A stretch of DNA of 64,000 bases, taken from contig NC_065873.1 in assembly GCF_933775445.1 (NCBI RefSeq), positions 4,526,001 through 4,590,000 of the forward strand, in the 5' to 3' direction. This document shows positions 34,398 to 44,100 of this stretch, one piece after another (the first letter of the stretch is position 1; the number at the start of each line of letters is the position of its first letter). The stretch comes from Argentina anserina. Its lineage: Eukaryota; Streptophyta; Magnoliopsida; Rosales; Rosaceae. The translations under genes were made by a program, and so were the position numbers. Under the pieces are notes generated by a model. That model saw only the letters and a program-made list of their open reading frames with translations. It searched no databases and had not been told where the DNA came from.

Positions 34398-34670
34398 TGT
34401 CACATCCCGGCACCTGTTATGCCGTAACACGATATTGTCCGCTCTGGACACTTCATCTCTGGCCCTCACGGTTTTGTTTTTAGGAGCTCACGAGCAGCTT
34501 TCTAGTAGGTCACCCATTTTGAGATTGCTCTAACTCGAGCAAGCTTAACTTCAGAGTTCTCATCCCCTCTGAAGCCATTGAGCCCCCAAAAGGTCTCGTG
34601 TTAGATGGATGTAGGCATGTACATATAAGACACATCACTCCCTCTCCGTTGGCTGATGTGGGATATTACA
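34398..34670 (-). mobile_element. Cassandra solo LTR (TRIM carrying a 5S rRNA-like segment)
   Basis: On the minus strand it starts TGTAATATCCCACATC and ends CCGGGATGTGACA. The middle (about 34570-34483, minus strand) matches 5S rRNA: GAGAACTCTGAAGTTAAGC, then ATGGGTGACCTACTAG and GCTGCTCGTGAG. These contain the internal Pol III promoter region. This combination defines Cassandra TRIM elements, known across plants. There is only one LTR and no internal region. It is flanked on both sides by GAAGCACAAGT (34387-34397 and 34671-34681). Confidence 0.92.
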
Positions 34671-34805
34671 GAAGCACAAGTAACACAAGGTTTCATCAAA
34701 GAAAGTTTCTAAGCCTCTGACCTGATTACAAACAACAGTAATCACAAGAAGCGAAATGAACAATTAAATATACCAAGCAATGGCTGACATTTCACCCCAT
34801 ATCAT
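34671..34805. other. Short spacer between the Cassandra LTR and copy D
   Basis: It matches 38630-38776, the spacer below copy F (shared blocks CAGTAATCACAA, CCAAGCAATGGCT, ACATTTCACCC). It shows that the spacer was duplicated together with the genes. Confidence 0.7.
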
Positions 34806-36681
34806 TTATTGTGGTAACCTGAAATGATAAATTAGGATATTCTCCACATCAAGTTTCTTGAAATCACTACAGTTTTTGGCGGCAAAAAACTTTCCCCTGT
34901 TTTATTCCATGTATTTGGCAGGGTTCTCATCGTTTAATAGATCCTCCAAGGGCTTCACCATCACACGTAAACTTTCCCCTGATTTATTCCCTGTATTTGG
35001 CAGGGTTCTCATCGTTTAATAGCTCCTCCAAGGGCTTCACCATCACATGTTGAGCTGGGAGGAAGAAAAACGGAAGTGAATACCTTCTCTTCTCTCTATT
35101 CACTACTACTATGTGCTCCACACTCTCATATTTGTCATTGTTCCAAACCTACACAAATACCATTCACAAAGTAAACTTATTAAAGAAATAGATTTGAAGA
35201 TAGTTTCTTATATTATAAAACTGAATGTATTGACATGTTACTACTCATTAGTACAAAGGTGAAGCAACACAAAGTTCCCTACTGATGTTTACGTGTATTA
35301 TTCATAAGACATTGATGGGGAGTTTCATTTTACTTAAACTGCAATATTCATGAATGGTATACTTGAACCGTGTCACCAACATTGATGATATAGGAATCTG
35401 GGGTAGGTGTGATCGGAATCCACTCTCCATCTAATTTCCGTCTAACTTCTAATCCTCCAACATCATCTTCAACAAGGATGGTTAAGGCACTGGCATCCTT
35501 GTGCCGGCCAACTCTTAGAGCCAAGTGAGGAAAATGACATGGATGATAGTGATTGAATCTAATAAAGCTCGTTTGGTGATCTTTAAAAGAATCATTGAAT
35601 TTGTTTTCTTGCTGATCTAAACTCAGAGCAATTAGTCCCAACAACTTATAAGCTAGTTTTTCCATTGCTCTAGCATACTCTTGGCAAACCTTTCTGCTCA
35701 AGGAAAAAGCAAAATTTAGTAGCAACAGATATATGAGTGTAAACTACAAGGTCCATGTTACTAAGTAAAAAATTAAGGACTGTTTATTCATTAGCAAGAC
35801 TTTATTGTGTGCATGATATTAGATATAATAAGTAACATGTGACAATGTTCAAACTCATTTACGTACTCTGCATAATAGTTTTGCTTGAATCCTAACATAC
35901 CTTCTAAGACCTACAAAGGATTAAAGATGCATAATGTATATTCTTTCTCCTATTCAATTCATACTAAAGGAAAAATTGGCCAACTTCATTAATTCATTTC
36001 TATATCAAAGTATTCCATCATATTATCAAGGTAGGATAAAAAACTAGTAACCAAGTCAATCAAGAAAATCACTTGAGCTCAAGAGGGTACTGAGGCCACT
36101 GATTAGTCAATATCATCAACTCCTTATCATCAGGTTCATGAGATGCTGGCACTATAGTCATATCTTCCACCAAGAAATCAAAGACTTCTTTCCAATCCCT
36201 AACATTATTAGTGTGCTCACCATCATAATACCCCAATCCATTCACCACAGACCTCTTCACCTTCTTCTTTTCTTCAAGTGATAACTCAAAGAATGTCTTA
36301 CACCCCGCCAATATTATCTCACACAATACAACCACATGAAGTTGACCGTGAAGTTGTTGGGATGAAGAGGGATCAGATAGGTCTAAAGATCCTATAGATG
36401 GGTTAGGCACATGAGCAACATATCCTAGCATGTGACATAGTTGGAACGGCCTTCCAGGTTGGTTCCCACGACATCCAATGATACTCCATGGTTTACAACT
36501 TGAAAGAATCCCCACTTTTGGCAAGCATGGCCTATTTCTGAAACAAGTTGCTTGGTATCCCATGACTGCTGCTTAAAAATGAGAGGTCTATTATGGGGAT
36601 CTCATCATCAATTGGGGTGGTGCGGTTGAGCCTTGGCCTATGATCAATGGCTTGGACAAAGGCTGGATCAACTTCTCACAT
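34806..36681 (-). pseudogene. 2-oxoglutarate/Fe(II) dioxygenase, copy D, pseudogene
   Basis: Remnant exons: 36681 to about 36073, 35693-35363 and 35148-34806. They are closest to copy F (shared DDEIPIIDLS and VPASHEPDDKEL). Codon 2 is TGA instead of Gly, so translation stops at once. A frame slip follows after the first 50 codons. About 150 bp of unrelated sequence (roughly 36315-36470) replaces the PLELSEKM segment. The exon-1 donor has lost a base. Exon 2 still reads through and keeps His and Asp of GRHKDASALTI, but Gly has changed to Ser. Exon 3 holds a tandem duplication of about 78 bp (34891-34968 and 34970-35046). It is non-functional beyond doubt. Confidence 0.92.
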
Positions 36682-38261
36682 GGCCTAAGATCTAAGGACA
36701 GATTGTAGCTAGAACGATGTGTTTGTTGAAACATAATAGTGGTTCTTGGTGGAAGAAGGTGGTGATGGTTTGGTCATATAATAATTTTGTTGTTACATAA
36801 TGAACATAGATGGGTATTGATGTATGATGATCAAGACAACTTATTTTAAAACTAGAAAACAGTACATAGTGGAAGCATTAAAATAAAATAATATATATAT
36901 ATATATATTGTGTATATAGATAGGCTTCTAGCTTCCTACTTGTAAAATTAGTAACAAAATAATACTAAGTCTTATAATTAGAAATAATAATTAAAATTAA
37001 AACACAAATATTGATCTCAATTCTCATTATGTAATTAACAATTAGTATTAAATATCAAATTAAAGACTTGGTGACAAGCACGCATGTGTGGACCTAGTGA
37101 TAGACTGATAGGCATGCCTCCGCGACACCGCCTCTCCAAATTTGTCGGTGTTTGTTCATAAACCTTTGATCCACCACCAATTGAGTTCCTACACAAAATG
37201 ATATGCAGATCTACCACCACCCATTCATTTCCTACCTTTCTTTCTTCTTCTTCTTCTTATTGCCTTTTCAATTTCGCCCTGTGATTTTAATCTCACCGGC
37301 CGCCGTGTCGTCGGAGATATTGAGAGTATGAGAGAGACGAACCCAGTCTTCATGGTTTGAGGAATTTAGAGAAGGTCTGAGGTCATATTTTGATTATTTT
37401 ATGGGTTTTCATTCAGTTTCATATATTTAGAACTTTGCTGCAAAACGCTTCCAAAATTGAGTTAGGCGCTTCCGCCGAGCATCCCACCGCTTCCCGAAAT
37501 GGCTTTTCCAGGAATCACGATTCCACGCGCTTCCCCGGTGCTTCCTCTTTGCTGAAGCGCAAAACGTGGGCTCGTGTGCGATTCCGTGCTTCCTAGGTTA
37601 ACATAAAGTTCCCTACTAATCTTATAAGATATGTATCAATGTGAACCAAAGCTGCAAAATGCTGGATGAAATAGTGTGCACACGATGGAAAATAGCGAAC
37701 TCAATTGAAGAAACTAAACCCAACACTCCAAATTACGAAACGCAAAACGCTTTTTAGATCACAAAAACAATAACATAAATAAAAAAGCAACTTCATAACC
37801 GGCGGCATTTTGGAACTTGGTCCCACCGGACAAGCCAAGAAAACTCTCCCGAATTGTCCTGTGCTGATAAACTTTTTCGAACCCGTACCCACTGTTTGGT
37901 CCGAGTAGCGTTGCCTGAATCAGGCTCCTCTATATGGATTCTTTTCCTCTCCTTCTCCAGTTTATCCATCCTTCCTCCGTTAATCATGCGATCGTTCTCT
38001 TCCTCCGATTGAAAATGTGGCTTCTTGATATCATACCAAGATGTGAGTCCTTCTCCTGAATCTCCTCTACCGATTAACAATATACTGTAGAAACAATTGT
38101 AATGGGTTATAGTACAGTGCAGTGCTTTAGGGTTATGTGTCTGAAATAAACTATTATGGGACTGAAACCCTATTTTCACTTTGGCTTTTCTTCAAGTCAA
38201 AGTTTTCTGACTAATGGTAAAAAGTAGACTAATGGTGATCTTTATTTCTCTAATCTCTAGC
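36682..38261. other. Spacer between copy D and relic E, with an unrecognised frame
   Basis: 36682-36840 is the old copy D promoter and matches the region upstream of copy F (GACAGATTGTAGCTAGAA shared). 37430-37600 is locally GC-rich with reiterated GCTTCC motifs. A 128-residue minus-strand frame (38179-37793) with EEENDRMINGGRMDKLEKER is unrecognised and could be a captured exon. Short (AT)n runs are at 36889-36908. Confidence 0.45.
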
Positions 38262-38601
38262 TTCGTCGAACAGGAAATCAAAAACCTCTATTCTTGGTAT
38301 GTTCAGCGTCATAGTAACCTAGCAAGCTAGCACACATTTTTCCTACCTCCTTATCCTTCTCTTCTCCTCCAAAGGCTGAGCAAATTACTCCTTAGCTTCT
38401 GATTGAGATCATTTTGCTCTTTTCCAATGGCACTATAAGGTTGATCACTTGGAAGAAGCCCCAGTTCTTGCATGCTTTGCTATTTTCAATTCTCTAACAA
38501 GCACTTCAATGGCTTTAGGATCAGAAATGAACGTATCCTGGGAATTCAATCGATAGAGGTCTATCCAGTATCGATGGTATGCCTTCGGCTTTGATGATGG
38601 T
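38262..38601 (-). pseudogene. 2-oxoglutarate/Fe(II) dioxygenase, relic E (exon 1 only)
   Basis: Read on the minus strand, IDPKAIEVLVREL-type sequence (actually SDPKAIEVLVREL), then a KHARTGASSK-like slipped frame and a broken DWKEVFDF region can be aligned with exon 1 of copy C. The start codon, the first 20 or so residues and the promoter are missing. The relic is joined directly to sequence that in copy C lies about 470 bp upstream of the start. Exons 2 and 3 are absent. Several small gaps break the frame. Confidence 0.82.
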
Positions 38602-38776
38602 AGTGACTGAACAGATATGAAGCAGCAGCACAAGTAAATCAAGGTTTCACCCTATGACCTCATTACATATGCCAAGCAATGGCTAATACAAGTGATACAA
38701 CAGTAATCACAACAAGTTAGATGAACTCTCATATGCCAAGCAATGGCTAACATTTCACCCTATATCATATCATCAT

Positions 38777-40617
38777 TTACTGTGGTAACCTGAAATGATG
38801 AATTTGGATATTCTCCACGTCAAGTTTCTTGAAATCACTACGATTTCTGGTGGCGAAAAACTTTCCCCAGTTGTATTCCATGTATTTGGCAGGGTTCTCA
38901 TCGTTTAATAACTCCTCCAAGGGCTTCACTGTCACATGGTGAGCTGGGAAAAAGAAGAATGGAACAGAAAACCTTTCTTTCTCTGTATTCACTACTACTC
39001 TGTGCTCCACACTCTCATACTTGTCATTGCTCCAAACCTGCACATACACCATTCACAAAGTAAACTTATACATAGTCATAATTTCTTTCACCACTTTTTG
39101 TTGTTGCATAGAACCAGTAATTTCTAGATATCTTATGTCTAGTATGCTATGTTGTCGATATCAAATTCCTCACACCAGAGATTGAAATGAAAATCCACCT
39201 ACTGGATTGGTAGTGTAGAAACTTAACTTGATAACAGTCTATTTCACAACATATCTAGTATGTTAGAATTTCTATTATCGACCTGTTACTACTCATTAAT
39301 TAGTATAAATTCGAAAGTGAAGCAACAAAACATTTCCCTGCTGATGTTTGCGTATATTATTGTTCATGAGACATAATGACGAAGTTTCATTTTACTTAAA
39401 CTACAATATTCATCATCGAAATGGTACCTGGACCATGTCACCAACATTGATGATATAGGCATTTGGTGTTGGTGTAACCGGAATCCACTCTCCATCTGAT
39501 TTCCGTCTAACTTCCAGGCCTCCAACATCATCTTGGGCAAGGACGGTTAAGGCACCAGCATCCTTATGCCGGCCAACACCTAGAGCCAAGTGAGGAAAAG
39601 GGCATGGAGGATAGTGATTGAATCTGATCAAGCTCGTTTGGTGGTCTTTAAAGAAGTCATTGAACTTGTTTTCTGGCTGACCTAAACTCAGAGCAATTAG
39701 TCCCAATAACTTGTAAGCTAGCTTCTCCACTTCTCCAGCATACTCCTGGCAAACCTCTCTGCTCAAGGCAAATGCAAAAGTTAGCAGCAATAAACTAGAA
39801 GGTCCTGTTACTATGTAAGAAAATAAGGGCAGTTTATAAATTAGCAACACTTTATTTTACGATGAAATTAGATCTAAACAGTACCAAATGTGACAGTGTT
39901 CAGACCCAATTACCCTGCATAATTTCTAAGCCAAACCAGTTTTGCTTGAATCCTAACATATCCAAACTAGTGAATCTTCTAAGACCCCGATTAACCAGTT
40001 TAGTCCATATGATTTCTCCAATTTCTGGCTATTCATTTCAAATTAAAAAAAAATTGGCCAACTTTATTGAAACATTTCTATAGCCAAGTATTCTTTCATA
40101 TTAAAAAGCTGGTCAAATTTAAAACTAGTAACCAAGTTAATCAAGAATATCACCTGAACTCAGGAGGGTACTGAGGCCATTGATTAGTCAATATCCTCAA
40201 CTCCTTATCATCTGGTTCATGAGATGCTGGCACCATAGTCATATCTTCCACCAAGAAATCAAAGACTTCCTTCCAATCCCTAACATTCTTGGTGTTCTCG
40301 CCATCATGGTACCCCAATGCATTCACCATGTCCCTCTTCACCTTCTTCTTCTCTTCAAGTGGTAACTCAAAGAATATCTTACCAACCTCCACCATTTTTT
40401 CACTCAATTCTAATGGCACCCCATGGTTTACAACTTGAAAGAATCCCCAGTTTTGGCAAGCATGGCCTATTTCTGAGACAAGTTGTTTGGTATCACCATA
40501 ACTGCTGCTCAGAACCGAGAGATCTATTATAGGGATCTCATCATCAACTGGGATGGTGGGGTTGAGCCTCGGTCTTTGATCAATGGCTTGGATAAAGGCT
40601 GGATCAACTTCTCCCAT
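38777..40617 (-). CDS. 2-oxoglutarate/Fe(II)-dependent dioxygenase, copy F (At3g19000/At3g19010-like)
   Basis: Exons on the minus strand: 40617-40154, 39758-39428 and 39037-38777, with introns GT-AG in phases 2 and 0. The product has 351 residues. It differs from copies B and C by a shorter N-terminal part (NPTIPVDDEIPIIDLSVLSS) and one extra residue in exon 2. Iron ligands are His219 and Asp221 (RHKDAGALTVL) and His277 (VEHRVVVN). The 2-oxoglutarate pair is Arg287 and Ser289 (ERFSVPFF). The block CQNWGFFQVVNHGVPLELSEK is intact. The C-terminal tail (NWGFFATRNRSDFKKLD-like, with KFFATRNRSDFKKL) is especially close to the Arabidopsis pair. It belongs to the same array as B and C but to a distinct sub-branch together with dead copy D. 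The substrate is unknown. Confidence 0.93.
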
Positions 40618-41168
40618 GGCTTAAGATTCAAGGACAGATTGTAGCTAGAAATCCCTAGAATGCTGTGTTTGTTGACACTTGACAATGGTTCTTGGTGATG
40701 GTTTGTTGTGATACTTGAGACTTTTCTGGTTTTTGCATAATGAACATAGACGGGTATTGAGGTAAGATGATCTGATAAAGACAGCACAGCTACAAGTGCC
40801 TATTTTATAAGGTTACGGCTTATGATAACGTCGAACATGTCAGTATATGATAGGGAAGAGCTCTGTGGATATGCCTTTTCGTCAGATAAGGTGTCACAGT
40901 TAATGAACCGACCGAATGGTTAAAATGACGATGGAATTAAGTGTTGAATAAAAACCTTAATTCAGCGAATTATATGATCTCTAACCTTTCTCCTCAATGT
41001 CCTTAAAGCTAGCTAACAATTTAGAATTCTAGTAAAGAATATTGAACTCGTATCCAGTGGTACAACACTACAATTGAAACATCAGAATCCAAACCCACTT
41101 TCCAATGTGACTATTTACAAAGCTAATCAAAATACATAGCTTATGGCATGTCAAAGGAACTGGGTTTA
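40618..41168. other. Promoter of copy F and 3' flank of the FAM114-like gene
   Basis: No gene is seen. 40618-40760 matches the upstream region of copy D. The 3' UTR of the next gene is expected near 41090-41168. Confidence 0.5.
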
Positions 41169-44100
41169 TTAAGCCGCAGGCATAGAGGTTGAAACCACAA
41201 CATAAGACAAGTAGTGAAGCCCGTCCTGGATTTTGCTCAAAGCTGTGGTCTGGTCACTACGCAGATGTTCAGAGAAGGAATTCACTTTTTCCTGCATTGA
41301 TGTCTGTGGAAGTACTTCTTGGGATTCTGCAGCAACCTTTATGGCTGCTACATAAGCTTCAGCAACATCAGATATGCCTGAAAAGTTCCAACAATTGTCA
41401 GTAGATATCATATCAAGAGTCATAACATGAAACATGTATCAGAAGTAATGATCCATGACTCGATATTTGAAACTACTATGTAGATGTTACGACTAAAGAG
41501 TAATTTCCTTGGTTATATAATGAACCGGTCATAACAAAGACCTCATAATAGAGTATTTATCCTCTCAACTATAACAGTAAACACTTATCAATGGCCTCAT
41601 GGCACATTTGAGATGTAGTAAAGGGTATTGAATGTGTCTATATGACCACAAAATAGAAGACACCGTAAAGCTAACCTGTAATGAAACTGCTGGACACCGC
41701 TTCTACATATCCTGTCATTGTTTGTGCTTTTGATCTGATTATCTTTGCTTTTTCAACAGAATCTTCAGGCCAGTCAATAATACCCAAATCAGCATCCACG
41801 TCTTCAGCCTCAGCTTTGTTTCCATTTGATATGACGGCTTTACCAAGCATCAGCAGTTGAGATACTGCAGAGCAGCAAAGTTCAGAGAGCCTCTGCAAAG
41901 AGATATGATAATGTGAAAACTACAAACGCCAAACCAACAGAAGCAACGCAGCAAGAATACAATATAAATATCATACATGAACACCCTCTGAGTGAAGGGT
42001 CTCTAGTCTGCCGGTAGTTCTTTGAATTATATCATTAACAGCTAGTCCTGCTAAGGCATTCGTGAACCTGAAAAATGTAGAGTACAGATTAGCCCAGGGC
42101 TGGTAGGAAAGGCAACTGTACCTTTAAACTTTTAAGGGTAATGATTAAACAAAGGAAGACATGCATGTAAAAAAAGTGCAAAAAACAAAACAAAATTCAA
42201 ATGCAAAGGGCAGCAATTAATCAAGGACAAAACAATGATGTGAGCAGATAGTTCACTTCTATTGACAGTATGCAACTCAAATTGAAAATATGACAAGGCT
42301 AATCAAATTTCACTAGGTTTGAAACATACATATTAGCTCCCTCCAATTTTTCACGAGGCTCGGATTCACATACCACAATATAAAGACATCATGCATGTCA
42401 ACATTGTCAAGTATTAACGAATAGTTTTCAGTTAACGAATAATTCTGGGAAAATTCCAACTTCTTCAAATTACAGAGACTGAGATGTGTAGAGAATAACA
42501 CAAGTGCTACAATGACATAGGTATAATTTCATACATCAGAATTTAAACATAGTTATGGTTGAGATTCCATATTGAGTTTGTTTTCAGGTTGCCTGGTTCA
42601 TATTTGTATACAGGTACACAATGCAAAGAACTAAATTTTAAGTTCTCAATTCCCAAGATAGTTTGTAAACATATTTGCCTGAAATATATGTGTGGGTAAA
42701 GAGTTTTTTTCACCAACAGTCCCTCAATTCTGGTGTACCTACCAATGTGATACCTCAACTCTTAATCGTACCAATGTGATACCCAGACTCTAGTATTGCT
42801 ATCATTGAAGTACTTCCGTTAGTTTTTTTAAACTTTTCCGTTATCTTGGTGACGTGGCAGGTACGTGAGGCCCACAAAGATGGTTAAAAGACAAAATTAA
42901 CCTCATCTGAGAGGAGCAATGTTTTTCCCGCCCTTTACCTTGAGAAAGACACCCAACAATTCCAATTTTGGCGCCAATTTTCCCTCTCTACTCCTTAATT
43001 TGTGTCTCTTATCTAAACTAAAGAACTACCGCCAACCAGTCGACCACAATCTGATAAAACCTAGATCAATCTCATTTTCTATTTTTACCCTAGCACTTGT
43101 TAAACTAACAGAATAAATATATAAATTTATATGGAACATCTCATTTCCACAATCTCATAAGAATATAAAAACACATAACTTAACGAAATTCAAATACATG
43201 TTTAAGTACCATTAGTTGCCACCTTTTATGTTGATCTGCCATGATTTTTGCTTGTAAGAACTAATGGTACATGTAGTTGAATTTCGTTAAGTTATGTGTT
43301 TCTATATTCTTATGAGATTGTGGAAATGAGATGTTCCATATAAATTTATATATTTATTCTGTTAGTTTAACAAGTGCTAGGGTAAAAATAGAAAATGAGA
43401 TTGATCTAGGTTTTATCAGATTGTGGTCGACTGGTTGGCGGTAGTTCTTTAGTTTAGATATTAGACACAAATTAAGGAGTATGGAGTGAAAATTGGCGCC
43501 AAAATTGGAATTGTTGGGTGTCTTTCTCAAGGTAAAGGGCGGGAAAAACATTACTCCTCTCATATGAGGTTAATTTTGTCTTTTAACCCTCTTTGTGGGC
43601 CTCACGTACCTGCCACGTCACCAAGATAACGGAAAAGTTGAAAAAAACTGACGGAAGTACTTCAATGATAGCAATACTAGAGTCTGGGTATCACATTGGT
43701 ACGATTAAGAGTTGAGGTATCACATTGGTAGGTACACCAGAGTTGAGGGACTGTTGGTGAAAAAAACTCGTGGGTAAAACAACAGCAAAGAGTAGAACAC
43801 CCTAGCAGATCATCTTTTTTACTCTTTTTTATTTTTACATAAAGAATTCAAAAATTGAGCAAAGAAAAAGATAATGCATCGATATAAACTCAAAAACCAG
43901 ATAATGAGCAAATAATGAAAGTCCAAAAAGCATGAACTAGAGTAGTGATTCAATAAACCATGCAACCAAGTATATTCATATAATCATATAAATACAAGAT
44001 TTCAAAATAGCATAAAAGTAGAAAATAAGATGCTAAAAATTACCCAGCAGCCATATCAGCAGCTTTGCTGACACTTGAATCATGTAAGCTTTTCATCTCA

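Noticed and set aside
34483..34570. A true 5S rRNA gene
   Set aside because: The match covers only the internal part of 5S rRNA and lies inside a typical Cassandra LTR with defined ends.
42919..43563. Two similar small proteins (65 and 69 residues) on opposite strands
   Set aside because: They are mirror images caused by the palindromic foldback element and have no other coding evidence.
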